This document shows, piece by piece, positions 1 through 8,978 of a stretch of 64,000 nt of DNA; position 1 is the first letter of the stretch, and each line of letters begins with the position of its first letter. This DNA comes from Streptomyces sp. NBC_00370. Lineage in GTDB: Bacteria > Actinomycetota > Actinomycetes > Streptomycetales > Streptomycetaceae. The notes under the pieces are model-generated. The model made no database searches and was not told where the DNA came from. It worked only from the letters and a program-made list of their open reading frames with translations. The DNA is taken from NCBI RefSeq assembly GCF_036084755.1, contig NZ_CP107968.1:6642001-6706000 (forward strand), read 5' to 3'. Made by a program: the position numbers and the translations under genes.

Positions 1-1126
1 GGCGGAACTGGACTGGGGCGCGGAGGCCTGGACCGAGGTCCGGACGCGCGCGCAACGGGCCGGGCGCGCCTACATCTGGCTGAATCTCGTCGAACAGCGC
101 CTGCGCGCCGTTGTGGCCGCCGTACTGCGCCCCATCTACGAACCGGTGCACGGCGAGGAGTGGGTCGTCGCCGCGGCGGGCCCCGCCGGGCAGGAGTGGG
201 TCCAGCGGGCCGTCGCCGTCCGGGAGGTCTCCCGGCGCAAGGGCTATCTCCTCGACCCGGCCGACGACAACGTCCTGAGCTTCCTCACCCTCCCTCAGCT
301 CCGGGAGCTGATGGTCCAGCACTGGCCGTGCTTCGAGCCGTACTTCGACGACCGCCGCGACGTGGAGCTGGCGCTCGACGAGCTGGAGGTCGCGCGCAAC
401 GTCGTCTCGCGCAACCGCGCGCTCTCCGTGACCGTCCTCGCCCAGGCCGAGCGGGCGTCCGCCCGGCTGCTGGAGATCCTCGGCGGCGGCAGCGGGGTGC
501 CGTCGGTCGACCGGCTGCCCGTCGACGCCGTGGAGGACCTGGTCGGTGACCGGTACGCGGACGTGGTCTCCGTCCATCCCGACCGGGTCAGGCTCCAGCG
601 TCAGATCCCGGCGGAGGACCTGTTCGGCGGCGCGCGCCGGGTCGACGCCATCGGGATAGGCCTGAACCTTCTCGTGCAGAACTTCTCGGGCCGCCGGCTG
701 ATCAGGCTGGCCGAATCGGGTTGCCGGATACGGCTGCTCTTCCTCAACCCGGCGAGCAGCGCGGTCAAACGGCGCGAGCGGGAGCTGGGTCTGAAGAAGG
801 GTGAGCTGAGCCGGTCGGTGGAGATGAACATCCTTCATATGCGCCGGGTGCGCGCCAGTCTGCGCGACCCGGGCGCCTTCGAGATCCATGTCTTCGACGA
901 GACCCCGCGCTTCACGGCCTATCTGGTCGACGGCGACGGCCCCGGCGGGCTCGCCGTCGTCCAGTCGTACCTGCGCAAGGCCCGTGGCATGGAGGCGCCC
1001 GTGCTGGTGCTGCGCGGCGGCCGGCGTGAGGTCGTACGGACGGACAAGGACACCGAGCACGGCCTCTTCCAGACGTACCGCGAGGAGTTCGAATCGATCT
1101 GGACGGACTCCCGGCCGGTCTCCTGA
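1..1126 (+). CDS. SAV2148-family HEPN domain protein, 5' truncated by window edge
   Basis: The frame is open from base 2, so the true start lies left of the window; an internal GTG at 113 is probably not the start. The visible 374 codons are largely helical at first (residues such as YIWLNLVEQRLRAVV), as in the HEPN-domain proteins named SAV2148 in Streptomyces. The C-terminal half (IGIGLNLLVQNF, CRIRLLFLNP) has an alternating beta/alpha pattern resembling a phospholipase-D-like fold. I saw no clear RxxxxH nuclease motif in the visible part, so catalytic activity cannot be claimed. The family assignment is from memory of the sequence pattern; the cellular role is unknown. Confidence 0.6.
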   Translation, partial: AELDWGAEAWTEVRTRAQRAGRAYIWLNLVEQRLRAVVAAVLRPIYEPVHGEEWVVAAAGPAGQEWVQRAVAVREVSRRKGYLLDPADDNVLSFLTLPQLRELMVQHWPCFEPYFDDRRDVELALDELEVARNVVSRNRALSVTVLAQAERASARLLEILGGGSGVPSVDRLPVDAVEDLVGDRYADVVSVHPDRVRLQRQIPAEDLFGGARRVDAIGIGLNLLVQNFSGRRLIRLAESGCRIRLLFLNPASSAVKRRERELGLKKGELSRSVEMNILHMRRVRASLRDPGAFEIHVFDETPRFTAYLVDGDGPGGLAVVQSYLRKARGMEAPVLVLRGGRREVVRTDKDTEHGLFQTYREEFESIWTDSRPVS

Positions 1127-1216
1127 CCCGGTGTTGTCAGTGGCGCGTGGCAGGGTTGGCCATCAACGGGGAACGCAGCACCGCACCATGAGGCATGCAC
1201 GTCAGGGAGGTCCGGG

Positions 1217-1921
1217 ATGACTTGGCACGGGGAGCCGCTGGTCGGTTTCGATCTGGAGACGACCGGCACCGAGCCGCTGGAGGCGCGCATCGTGACGGCC
1301 GCCGTCGTCGAGGTGCGGGGCGGCGAGGTGATCAGCGAGCGGACGTGGCTGGCCGATCCGGGCATCAGCATTCCCGCCCAGGCGTCGGCGGTGCACGGCA
1401 TCAGCAGCGAGCGGGCCGCGGCGGAGGGGCGTCCGGCGGCGGAGGTGGCCGGCGAGATCGGTCAGCTCCTCGCCGGTTACTGGGCCCGCGGGGTGCCGGT
1501 CGTCGCGTACAACGCGTCGTTCGATCTGACCCTGCTCGCCGCCGAGTTGCGCCGGCACGGGCTGCCGCCGCTGGGCCCGGTCGGGCCGGTGATCGATCCG
1601 TACACGATCGACCGCGCCGTCGACCGCTACCGGCGCGGCAAGCGGACGCTGGAGGCGGTCTGCGGGGAGTACGGGGTGGTGCTGGACACCGCGCACGACG
1701 CCCGGTCCGACGCGCTGGCGGCCGTCCGGGTGGCGACGGCGATAGCGGGGCGGCACGGGGTGGTCGCCGCGCTCAGCACGGCCGAGCTGCACGAGCGTCA
1801 GATCGCCTGGTACGCGGAGTGGGCGAAGGACTTCCAGCAGTTCCTGCGCAAGAAGGGCAACGCGGACGCGGTGGTGGACGCGGACTGGCCGCTGCGCGAG
1901 CCGGTGCCGACCCGGCCCTGA
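1217..1921 (+). CDS. DEDDh 3'-5' exonuclease, DNA polymerase III epsilon-like
   Basis: The 234-aa protein is a stand-alone exonuclease domain. Exo I is VGFDLETTG (residues about 9-17, Asp and Glu metal ligands), Exo II is VAYNASFDLTLL (about 95-106) and Exo III is HDARSDALA (about 158-166), giving the DEDDh set. It would remove nucleotides from 3' ends in proofreading, repair or RNA turnover; the substrate cannot be told from sequence. The ATG at 1217 follows a GGGAGGTCCGGG ribosome site. It lies 90 bp after the HEPN gene, with its own possible TTGTCA -35 near 1134. The length fits actinobacterial epsilon-like exonucleases, and no polymerase domain is attached. Confidence 0.85.
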   Translation: MTWHGEPLVGFDLETTGTEPLEARIVTAAVVEVRGGEVISERTWLADPGISIPAQASAVHGISSERAAAEGRPAAEVAGEIGQLLAGYWARGVPVVAYNASFDLTLLAAELRRHGLPPLGPVGPVIDPYTIDRAVDRYRRGKRTLEAVCGEYGVVLDTAHDARSDALAAVRVATAIAGRHGVVAALSTAELHERQIAWYAEWAKDFQQFLRKKGNADAVVDADWPLREPVPTRP

Positions 1922-1966
1922 ACCCGCGTCAGCCGCTCGTTCCCGTCCCGCCGTCCCGCCGTCCGG

Positions 1967-2833
1967 TCAGAACGGGTACCAGCGGACCTCGGGGTCGTCG
2001 TCGCGCAGCGAGGCGACCCGGCGGCGGAATTCGGCGAGCGCCTTCGGGTTGGTCGGCGCGTGCTGCGCCACCCAGGCGCAGCTGGCCGTCTCCCGGGCGC
2101 CGCGCAGGACGGCGCAGCCGTCCCAGTCGCGCACGTCCCAGCCGTAGCCGGAGGTGAACGCGTCGTACTGCTCGGCGGGCAGCGCGTACCGGTCCCTGGA
2201 CAGCGCCATGACGACGAGGTCGTGTTCGCGCAGATCCGAGGAGAACGTCTCCAGGTCGACCAGTACGGGCCCGTCCGGGCCGATGTGGACGTTGCGGGGC
2301 AGGGCGTCGCCGTGGATCGGCCCGGGGGGCAGCTGGGGCGTCAGCGCCGCGGCGGCGGCGGCGAAGCCGTCCCTGCGCTCCCGCAAGTAGTCGGCGTCCG
2401 CCGGGTCGATCGCTTCGCCGGCGATCCGCAGCCACCGCTCGACGCCGCCGAGCAGTTCCCTGCGGGGGAGCGTGAAGGCGGCAGGGGCGGGCAGGGCGTG
2501 CACGAGCCGGAGCAGCGAGGCCAGATCGGCGGCCTCGGCAGGGCGTACGGCATCGGCCAGCCGGTGCCAGAGCGTCACCGGATGACCTTCCACCGACCGC
2601 GCGTGCGGCTCGGCGGCCCGTACGGCGGGGACGCCGTGCCCGGCGAGCCAGGAGGCGAGCGCGACCTCCCGCTCGGCCCGGTCCAGCAGCCCCGGGTCCC
2701 ACTTCGCGTCCCTGCCGACCTTGACGACCAGTTCACCGGCCGCGAAGACGGCGTTCTCGCCCAACGCCAGCAGCTCCGCGCCCTCCGGCAGCCCTGTCGC
2801 CGTCAGGATGTGCCGCGCCTGTGCTTCGTCCAT
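1967..2833 (-). CDS. Aminoglycoside phosphotransferase-family kinase
   Basis: The 288-aa protein has an APH/choline-kinase fold. The catalytic loop is IHGDALPRN, with the catalytic Asp, and is followed by VDLE, the magnesium-binding acidic residue. An N-terminal VVKVGRD resembles the ATP-binding lysine strand. Family members phosphorylate small molecules or metabolites, and antibiotic resistance should not be assumed. I chose the ATG at 2833 (MDEAQ...). The frame remains open to 2950, but that extension is Arg/Gly-rich with no homology-like pattern. A GTG at 2836 is an alternative. The gene converges on the exonuclease with a 45-bp gap. Confidence 0.75.
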   Translation of the reverse strand: MDEAQARHILTATGLPEGAELLALGENAVFAAGELVVKVGRDAKWDPGLLDRAEREVALASWLAGHGVPAVRAAEPHARSVEGHPVTLWHRLADAVRPAEAADLASLLRLVHALPAPAAFTLPRRELLGGVERWLRIAGEAIDPADADYLRERRDGFAAAAAALTPQLPPGPIHGDALPRNVHIGPDGPVLVDLETFSSDLREHDLVVMALSRDRYALPAEQYDAFTSGYGWDVRDWDGCAVLRGARETASCAWVAQHAPTNPKALAEFRRRVASLRDDDPEVRWYPF

Positions 2834-3123
2834 CACTCGCCCACTTGCTTCCGGTCCTCGTACGAACTCCGCAGAGTCTCGCACCCGCACCACCCGCTCC
2901 CGGGGACGTGGTGTTCTCCCCGCCCCGGCCCGGCCTGACCCGTCCCTCACAGGACCGCTGCAAGTCCCTTACATCCAGCGGGAATCCGCCGGTCCGCGAC
3001 GGGAATTGTCCCTGGTGAGGTCTTGATCTGAGCGCGTCAATCGGCCAGGGTTTCCTGTCAGTTCGCCGGAGTCCTCCCGGCCGGCGGGCATCCCCCCACT
3101 TGATGACGAGGAGTCCCCTCTTC

Positions 3124-4338
3124 ATGACCTTCATGACCCCCAGGACCACGGGCAAGCCGGCCAACCGGATCAGACTCGCCGCAGCCGTCACCGCTGTGGC
3201 GGCGGCGGCCGGGCTCACCGCACTCACCTCCCCACAGGCGGGTGCGGCGACCTCCGAAGGCGTCGTGTACGGGGCCGGCGCCCCGGACGCGATCTCCGGC
3301 AGCTACATCGTCACGCTGGACCACAAGGCCGACAAGAAGGATCTCGCCAAGGAGTACGGCGGTCAGCTGCGGCGCAACTACACCACCGCGGTCGACGGCT
3401 TCTCGGCGAGCGGGCTCACCGCGACCGAGGCCAAGCGGCTCGCAGCCGACCCGGCCGTCGCCAAGGTCGTCCAGAACAAGACGTTCCATGTCACCGACAC
3501 CCAGGAAGTACCGCCGTCCTGGGGCCTCGACCGGGTCGACCAGACGGCGACCACCGGTGACAACGCCTACACCTACCCGGACACGGCGGGCGCGGGCGTC
3601 ACGGCCTACGTCATCGACACGGGCGTCCGGATCACCCATCAGGACTTCGAAGGGCGCGCGTCCTACGGCTACGACGCCATCGACGGCGACAACATCGCCG
3701 ACGACGGCTACGGCCACGGCACGCATGTGGCGGGCACCATCGCCGGCGCCCAGTTCGGCGTCGCCAAGAAGGCGAACATCGTCGCCGTGCGCGTCCTCGA
3801 CGACACCGGCTACGGCACCACGGAACAGGTCGTCGCGGGCGTCGACTGGGTCGCCCAGAACCACCAGGGCCCGTCCGTCGCCAACATGAGCCTCGGCGGC
3901 GGCGCCGACCCCGCCATCGACGCCTCCGTCCAGGGCGCCATCGCCTCCGGGGTGACCTTCGCCGTCGCCGCGGGCAACGACACGCAGGACGCCGACGTCA
4001 GCTCGCCCGCCCGGGTGCCCGAGGCCATCACCGTCGCCTCGTCCGACCAGAACGACCAGCAGTCGTACTTCTCCAACTTCGGTCCGCTCGTGGACATCTA
4101 CGCCCCGGGCGGCAACATCGTCTCCGACTACAACACCGGTGACGACGCCACGACCACCATGTCCGGCACCTCCATGGCGACGCCGCACGTCACGGGCGCC
4201 GCGGCCCTCTATCTCGCCGACCACCCGGAAGCGACACCGGCCGAGGTGGCGACCGCGCTCACCGACGGCGCCACCCCGGACGCCATCACCGACGCGACGG
4301 AAGGCACCGCCAACAAACTGCTGAAGATAGTCGAGTGA
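3124..4338 (+). CDS. Secreted subtilisin-family (S8) serine protease with I9 propeptide
   Basis: With the ATG at 3124 (GAGGAG at 3107-3112) the product is 404 aa; upstream in-frame ATG 3103 and TTG 3100 are possible but lack a better ribosome site. Residues 1-42 form a signal peptide (basic n-region, Ala-rich core, QAGAA). Residues about 56-125 resemble an inhibitor_I9 prodomain (SYIVTLD). The catalytic triad is visible: Asp165 in VIDTGV, His198 in GHGTHVAG and Ser350 in GTSMATPHV, with oxyanion Asn285 in AAGN. There is no extra C-terminal domain, so this is the short extracellular type used in protein scavenging. A strong hairpin follows the stop. Confidence 0.93.
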   Translation: MTFMTPRTTGKPANRIRLAAAVTAVAAAAGLTALTSPQAGAATSEGVVYGAGAPDAISGSYIVTLDHKADKKDLAKEYGGQLRRNYTTAVDGFSASGLTATEAKRLAADPAVAKVVQNKTFHVTDTQEVPPSWGLDRVDQTATTGDNAYTYPDTAGAGVTAYVIDTGVRITHQDFEGRASYGYDAIDGDNIADDGYGHGTHVAGTIAGAQFGVAKKANIVAVRVLDDTGYGTTEQVVAGVDWVAQNHQGPSVANMSLGGGADPAIDASVQGAIASGVTFAVAAGNDTQDADVSSPARVPEAITVASSDQNDQQSYFSNFGPLVDIYAPGGNIVSDYNTGDDATTTMSGTSMATPHVTGAAALYLADHPEATPAEVATALTDGATPDAITDATEGTANKLLKIVE

Positions 4339-4341
4339 CCT

Positions 4342-4403
4342 GACGCGGGGCGGCCCGCCGCCTTACCGGCGGCCGGCCGGCCCGCCGTCGGCCGCCCCGC
4401 GTC
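4342..4403. terminator. Hairpin after the S8 protease
   Basis: Perfect 14-bp arms GACGCGGGGCGGCC (4342-4355) and its complement (4390-4403) enclose a GC-rich inner loop that can itself pair. The hairpin starts 4 bp after the protease stop and has no U-tract, as is common in Streptomyces. Confidence 0.6.
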
Positions 4404-4456
4404 CGATCGCTCGTGCCTGGCCCTCCGGGCGCTGCGCCCGTCCTATCGTGGGCCCC

Positions 4457-5005
4457 ATGACCACGACGTACGCGGCGCTGTTGCGCGGTATCAATGTGAG
4501 CGGGCACCGAAGAGTGCCGATGCCCGACCTCCGCGACCTCGTCGCGGAGCTGGGGCACAGCGATGTCGTCACGCATCTGCAGAGCGGCAACGCCGTCTTC
4601 ACCAGCGAATCGGACGACGAGGAGGCCCTGCGCGCCGAGCTGGAGTCCGCCGTCGAGACCCGGTTCGGCTTCGCCGTCGACTGCCTCGTGCGCAGCGGCG
4701 GCTATCTGCGCGCCGTCGCCGACGCGTGCCCCTTCCCCGCCGCTGAACTGGAGGGGAAACAGCTGCACGTCACGTACTTCTCCGCCCCCGTGGGCCCCGA
4801 CCGGGTCGCCTCGCTCGACCAGGCCGCCTTCCTCCCCGAGGAGTTCCGGCTCGGCGACCGGGCGCTGTACCTGTACGCCCCGAACGGCGTCGGCCGCTCC
4901 AAGCTCGCCGAAGCGCTCGCCAGGCCCGCCCTGTTCAAGGGCCTCGTCGCGACCAGCCGCAACTGGAACACCGTCGCCAAGCTGGTGGAGCTGACCCGTG
5001 GCTGA
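4457..5005 (+). CDS. DUF1697 family protein
   Basis: The 182-aa protein opens with TTYAALLRGINVSGHRRVPM and contains THLQSGNAVF and ATSRNWNTV, the recognisable signatures of DUF1697, a widespread bacterial family without an established function. I chose the ATG at 4457 over the GTG at 4448. A TATCGT hexamer (4444-4449) sits 7 nt upstream, suggesting that transcription starts at or next to the ATG and that the mRNA is leaderless. The 3' end overlaps the next gene by 8 bp, so the two are probably co-translated. Confidence 0.85.
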   Translation: MTTTYAALLRGINVSGHRRVPMPDLRDLVAELGHSDVVTHLQSGNAVFTSESDDEEALRAELESAVETRFGFAVDCLVRSGGYLRAVADACPFPAAELEGKQLHVTYFSAPVGPDRVASLDQAAFLPEEFRLGDRALYLYAPNGVGRSKLAEALARPALFKGLVATSRNWNTVAKLVELTRG

Positions 5006-5423
5006 CCCCGCATCCACCCCCGCATCCACCCCTGCCTCCACCACCCCTGCCTCCACCGCCGCCGCCTCCGCCGTCATCGAGTCCGAACTGCGCTTCCTCG
5101 ACCCGGCGGTCTTCACGTCCCCCACCCGGCTCGGCGAACTGCTCCACCCCGACTTCAGGTCGTTCGGTTCGTCCGGCAGGGCCTGGAACCGGGAGACGCT
5201 GATCACCGAACTCAGAGCCAGGGGCTCGGCGGCGGCCCCGCCCACCGTGTCCCGGATGAAGGCGGTCGAACTCAGCCCCGGTGTCGTCCTGGTGACCTTC
5301 GACGCGAACGTCAACGGGCGCCGCGCACACCGCAGTTCCCTGTGGCGGCTGACCGGGCACGACTGGCTGCTCTACTTCCACCAGGGCACCGAGTTCACTC
5401 CGGAGGAGACTCCGGGGGACTGA
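4998..5423 (+). CDS. DUF4440 / NTF2-like small protein
   Basis: The 141-aa protein has an NTF2-like, DUF4440-type pattern: IESELRFLDPAVFTSPTRLGELLHPDFRSFGSSGRAWNR-like helices and a C-terminal SSLWRLTGHDWLLYFHQGT sheet. Such proteins are small alpha+beta cones that bind or turn over varied ligands, and no specific activity is inferable. The GTG start at 4998 lies inside the end of the DUF1697 gene. The N-terminus is a low-complexity Ala-Ser-Thr-Pro stretch encoded by short tandem repeats (about 5009-5061). The 3' end overlaps the convergent ABC gene by 29 bp. Confidence 0.75.
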   Translation: MADPASTPASTPASTTPASTAAASAVIESELRFLDPAVFTSPTRLGELLHPDFRSFGSSGRAWNRETLITELRARGSAAAPPTVSRMKAVELSPGVVLVTFDANVNGRRAHRSSLWRLTGHDWLLYFHQGTEFTPEETPGD

Positions 5424-6234
5424 TCCGGCCCGCGGGCACAGCCCGTTCGGCCCGCGCCGTCCACCGCCCGTCCGTACGGGCGATCCGCACCGGATGGTCG
5501 AAGCACTTGCTCACCCGGTCCGTGGTCAGCACCTCGTCGGCGGGGCCGGAGGCGACACACTGCCCGGCACGCAGCAGCATCGCGTGCGTCGTGGAGCCGG
5601 GCAGCTCCTCCAGATGGTGGGTGACCAGCACCGTCGCCAGCTCCGGGTGTTCCAGCCGCAGGGTGTCCAGACTGGTCAGCAACTGCTCACGGGCCGCGAG
5701 ATCCAGGCCGGTCGCCGGCTCGTCCAGCAGCAACAGCCGGGGCCGGGGCATCAGCGCGCGGGCGATGAGGGTGCGCCCACGCTCGCCCTGCGAGAGCGTC
5801 GGCCAGCGCGCGTCCTCCTTGCCCGCCATCCCCAGCATGGCCAGCAGCCGCGTCGCCCGCGCCCGCTCGGCCGGCTCCGGGACCCAGCGGGGCACCGGCT
5901 CGACGGAGTTCGTCAGACCGGTCAGCACGACATCGTGGACCCGCAGCGGCGAGCGCAGCGGATGGCGCGGGTTGACATGGCCGAGCAGCGTCCGCAGATC
6001 GCGCAGATCGACCCGGCCGAGCCGCTCGCCCAGCACCTCGACCGTGCCACGGGTCGGGTGCGTCACCGCCCCGAGCATTCCCAGCAGGGTGCTCTTGCCC
6101 GCGCCGTTGGCGCCCAGCAGTGCCCAGTGCTCGCCGCTGCGCACGGTCATCGAGACCGAGTCCAGCAGCAGATTTCCCTGTCGGACGACATCGATGTCGA
6201 CCGCTTCCACCACAGTGGCCGGACGGCTGGTCAT
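5395..6234 (-). CDS. ABC transporter ATP-binding protein
   Basis: The 279-aa single nucleotide-binding domain has Walker A GANGAGKST (residues 41-49), signature LSQGE, Walker B LLLLDEP and the switch His in VTHH. It contains no membrane segments, and no permease lies beside it, so its partner must be elsewhere or it acts as a soluble ABC protein. The ATG at 6234 follows GAGGAGCACCCACGT, a good ribosome site; the open frame up to 6441 is Pro/Arg-rich and looks non-coding. The sequence resembles the ModF/PhnK-like group of small stand-alone ATPases. It ends inside the preceding convergent gene. Confidence 0.85.
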   Translation of the reverse strand: MTSRPATVVEAVDIDVVRQGNLLLDSVSMTVRSGEHWALLGANGAGKSTLLGMLGAVTHPTRGTVEVLGERLGRVDLRDLRTLLGHVNPRHPLRSPLRVHDVVLTGLTNSVEPVPRWVPEPAERARATRLLAMLGMAGKEDARWPTLSQGERGRTLIARALMPRPRLLLLDEPATGLDLAAREQLLTSLDTLRLEHPELATVLVTHHLEELPGSTTHAMLLRAGQCVASGPADEVLTTDRVSKCFDHPVRIARTDGRWTARAERAVPAGRISPPESPPE

Positions 6235-6538
6235 ACGTGGGTGCTCCTCATCGTCGACGACGGACCCGCCGGGAATCGTCCCGGCGGAAGGGCCGGTGCC
6301 GGGGGTGGGGGCACAACACGGGGGTGGTGGAGCGGCTTGCCAGGGGGGTGCACCCGGCGGCCGCTCCGAATCGGCCGGCGACGGTGCCCGGCACCGTCGC
6401 ACACGTCCGATGCTACCCGCGCCGCCCGACAGCCCGCGCACCGCGTGGACCCGGGCCGTGCCGGTACCGCACCGAGCGGTACGCTGCGGCGCTGACCGAA
6501 CAATTCAAGCCGCTCAACCACCAAGGAACGGGGCACAC

Positions 6539-6961
6539 ATGGCCATCCGGAAGTCTACGATGCAAGAACAGGTCGCGCAGGCGATAGCGCAGATCAACCC
6601 GGGCGACCGCCCGATCGCCACGATCCACACCATCACAGGCCCCAGCCCGTGGCTGACGAACGCTTTCGGCCTGATAGCCCAGCTCTTCGTGAAGTACTAC
6701 TTCGTCACCGTGACCGAGCAGGCCGTGGTGTTCCACAAGGCCGGCCGGATGAGCTCGCGTCCCAAGGAGCTGGTGGTGGCGATACCGCGCGACGAGGCGG
6801 CGCGGCTGGTCAGCGGCGTGGACCGCAACGCGCTCTGGAGCTCGCTCAGGTTCCAGCTGCCCGGCGAGCCGAAGCCGACCCGGTTGAACGTGGCCCGCTA
6901 CTGGCGTCCGGAGCTGGACCAGTGGGTCCTCGCGGTCACCGGGGCCCCCGCGACCTCCTGA
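6539..6961 (+). CDS. Conserved hypothetical protein, 140 aa
   Basis: I do not recognise a named family. The protein begins MAIRKSTMQEQVAQAIAQI and contains two beta-rich stretches (FVKYYFVTVTEQAVVFHKAG and KELVVAIPRDEAARL) that could form a PH-like barrel, as in bacterial PH-domain proteins. There is no signal peptide; one short hydrophobic segment (LTNAFGLIAQLFV) is too short to call transmembrane. The ATG at 6539 is preceded by AAGGAACGGGG; the very long open frame to its left (from 5342) crosses the ABC gene and is a shadow. A perfect hairpin follows the stop. Confidence 0.7.
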   Translation: MAIRKSTMQEQVAQAIAQINPGDRPIATIHTITGPSPWLTNAFGLIAQLFVKYYFVTVTEQAVVFHKAGRMSSRPKELVVAIPRDEAARLVSGVDRNALWSSLRFQLPGEPKPTRLNVARYWRPELDQWVLAVTGAPATS

Positions 6962-6968
6962 ACGACCG

Positions 6969-7016
6969 GTCGCCGGGTCCGTACGGTCCCTCCGTGGGCC
7001 GTACGGACCCGGCGAC
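6969..7016. terminator. Bidirectional hairpin between convergent genes
   Basis: Two perfect 18-bp arms, 6969-6986 (GTCGCCGGGTCCGTACGG) and 6999-7016, flank a 12-nt loop. The hairpin sits exactly between the stops of the convergent genes at 6961 and 7040, so it can end both transcripts. Confidence 0.75.
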
Positions 7017-7039
7017 ACCGGTCTGCCATGCGGCAGGGC

Positions 7040-7810
7040 TTACGGCTTGGCCGCGACGAAGCCCCACTGGTTGACCGGCGTACCGGTGAACGGCTCGTCG
7101 GGGCGCCACAGGCTGATCGAGCCGAAGCCGGGCTCCACGAGATCCAGCCCGTCGGCGAACGAGCCCAGCACCTCCTGCGGGCGCGACACGTACGGCACGG
7201 CGCCGCCCTCGGCGTACTCGTCCGAGCCGGCCAGCGTCTCCGGTGTGGCGATCGTGTCGCACAGCATCAGATAGCTGCCGGACGGCAGCGGGTCCAGATA
7301 GCCGCGCAGCAGCGCCGCCGCCTCACCCGCGTCGGCCACGTGTCCCAGCGTCGAGAGCACCATCACCGCGACCGGCTGCGCCAGATCCAGCGTCCGGGCC
7401 GCCTCCCGCAGCACGGCCGCGGCATCCGTCAGATCGGCGTGCACATAGTCGGTCGCGCCCTCGGGCCGGCTGGTCAGCAGCGCGCGGGCGTGCGCCAGCA
7501 CGATCGGGTCGTTGTCGACGTAGACCACCCGGGCCGACGGCTCGACCGCCTGGGCGACCTCGTGCGTCGCGTTGGCGGTCGGCAGACCCGTACCGACGTC
7601 CAGGAACTGGCGTACCCCCGCCACCCCGGCCAGATACCGCACCGCCCGCGCCTGGAACTGCCGGGAGGCGCGTGCGATGTCGATGATCTCGGGCAGCGAC
7701 TCGGCCAGTTTCGCCCCCAGTTCGCGGTCGACCTCGTAGTTGTCCTTGCCGCCGAGCCAGTAATTCCAGACCCGTGCCGAATGCGGCGTGCTGGTGTCGA
7801 TCTGATCCAT
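7040..7810 (-). CDS. SAM-dependent methyltransferase (DUF574 / Methyltransf_19 type)
   Basis: The 256-aa protein begins with TPHSARVWNYWLGGKDNYEVDR-type residues, diagnostic of the actinobacterial S-adenosyl methyltransferase family once called DUF574. The SAM-binding motif is FLDVGTGLPT, and the acidic end of strand 2 is VVYVDNDP. Many paralogues occur in each Streptomyces genome and most have unknown substrates. The ATG at 7810 has a strong GGAGGAGGGG ribosome site. It is transcribed leftwards toward the shared terminator. Confidence 0.85.
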   Translation of the reverse strand: MDQIDTSTPHSARVWNYWLGGKDNYEVDRELGAKLAESLPEIIDIARASRQFQARAVRYLAGVAGVRQFLDVGTGLPTANATHEVAQAVEPSARVVYVDNDPIVLAHARALLTSRPEGATDYVHADLTDAAAVLREAARTLDLAQPVAVMVLSTLGHVADAGEAAALLRGYLDPLPSGSYLMLCDTIATPETLAGSDEYAEGGAVPYVSRPQEVLGSFADGLDLVEPGFGSISLWRPDEPFTGTPVNQWGFVAAKP

Positions 7811-7915
7811 CGGCCCCTCCTCCTGATCCCCGGTGCGCGGTGGCCCGTCAGCCGGCTCAACTCTCTCTCACGGGAGCGGCATATGCTGGATTTTCATTGA
7901 TCCTCTGGAGTCGAG

Positions 7916-8914
7916 ATGCGCTACATCGTCATCGGGGCGGGGGCGGTCGGCGGCAGTATCGGCGGCCGGCTCGCCCAGGCCGGGCACGATGTCGTGCTCG
8001 TGGCACGCGGCGCCCACCGGGACGCGCTGCGGGAGCACGGGCTGCGGCTCGTCACGCCCGACGGGACCAGGACGCACGCGCTGCCCGTCGTGGGCGGCCC
8101 CGACGAGATCGAGCTGCGCCCGGACGACGTGCTGCTGCTGGCCGTCAAGACCCAGGACAGCGTCGCCGCGCTGGACGCCTGGTCGCTGCGGGCCGTCGGG
8201 GACAGCACGGCGGGGGAGTCGCTTCCGCTGATCTGCGCGCAGAACGGGGTCGAGGGCGAGCGGCTGGCCCTGCGCCGGTTCCGCCGGGTGTACGGCATGT
8301 GCGTATGGCTCCCGTCGTCCCTCGTCGAGCCGGGTGTGGTCGCCGCCCCCTGCACCCCGTACACCGGCATCCTGAACCTCGGCCGCTACCCCGCCGGCGC
8401 CGACGACACGCTCCGGCGGATCGCCGCCGACCTGGAGAAGTCCACCCTGCTCGCGCCGGTCGTCCCCGATGTCATGCGGTGGAAGTACGCCAAGCTGCTC
8501 GCCAATCTCGCCAACGCCGCCGAGGCGGTCGCCGGACCGCTGGTCAGCCCCGAGGCGCGCGTCCTCGTCGACCGGGCCAGGGCCGAGGGGACTGCGGTTC
8601 TCGACGCCGCCGGCATCGCGTACGCCGACGAGGCGGAGCAGGAGGAGCTGCGCGCCGACCGGGTGGACGTCGTGCCGCTGCCGGGAGCGCCGCGCGGCGG
8701 CGGTTCGTCGTGGCAGAGCCTGAGCCGTGGCACCGGATCCATCGAGTCCGACTACCTCAACGGCGAGATCGTCCTGCTGGGGCGGCTGCACGGCGTGCCC
8801 ACGCCGGTGAACGAGACCTTGCAGCGCCTCGCCGACAGCTTCGCCGACGGGCACCGCCCGGCCGGTTCGATGACGCTCGCCGAGGTGGCCGCGCTCCTCG
8901 ACGCCGCGGGCTGA
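7916..8914 (+). CDS. 2-dehydropantoate 2-reductase (ApbA/PanE) family protein
   Basis: The 332-aa protein starts with MRYIVIGAGAVGGSIGGRL, the NADPH-binding GxGxxG of ketopantoate reductases, and has the family's LLAVKTQD and CAQNGVEGER motifs and a helical C-terminal domain. PanE reduces 2-dehydropantoate to pantoate in pantothenate synthesis. Because actinobacteria carry several paralogues acting on other 2-keto acids, the precise substrate is uncertain. The ATG at 7916 follows GGAGTCGAG. It is divergent from the methyltransferase. Confidence 0.8.
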   Translation: MRYIVIGAGAVGGSIGGRLAQAGHDVVLVARGAHRDALREHGLRLVTPDGTRTHALPVVGGPDEIELRPDDVLLLAVKTQDSVAALDAWSLRAVGDSTAGESLPLICAQNGVEGERLALRRFRRVYGMCVWLPSSLVEPGVVAAPCTPYTGILNLGRYPAGADDTLRRIAADLEKSTLLAPVVPDVMRWKYAKLLANLANAAEAVAGPLVSPEARVLVDRARAEGTAVLDAAGIAYADEAEQEELRADRVDVVPLPGAPRGGGSSWQSLSRGTGSIESDYLNGEIVLLGRLHGVPTPVNETLQRLADSFADGHRPAGSMTLAEVAALLDAAG

Positions 8915-8978
8915 CCGGCGCCACGCGCTGTCGCCTTTCTTCAAGACCCCCGGCCGGAGCGCTGCCTACGGTGGGCGC

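Noticed and set aside
1195..2157. Forward frame of 320 codons across the exonuclease
   Set aside because: Its translation is Arg/Gly repeats, the usual third-frame shadow in GC-rich DNA; the DEDDh frame is clearly real.
1967..2833. Antibiotic-resistance gene
   Set aside because: The kinase has only general APH motifs; no substrate-specific features justify calling resistance.
5009..5061. Short tandem repeats in the DUF4440 gene as a possible CRISPR or minisatellite
   Set aside because: They are 6-12 bp units encoding an Ala-Ser-Thr-Pro linker, too short and variable for a CRISPR array.
5342..6538. Long forward frame joined to the 140-aa gene at 6539
   Set aside because: It runs antisense through the ABC ATPase and has no ribosome site or family pattern.
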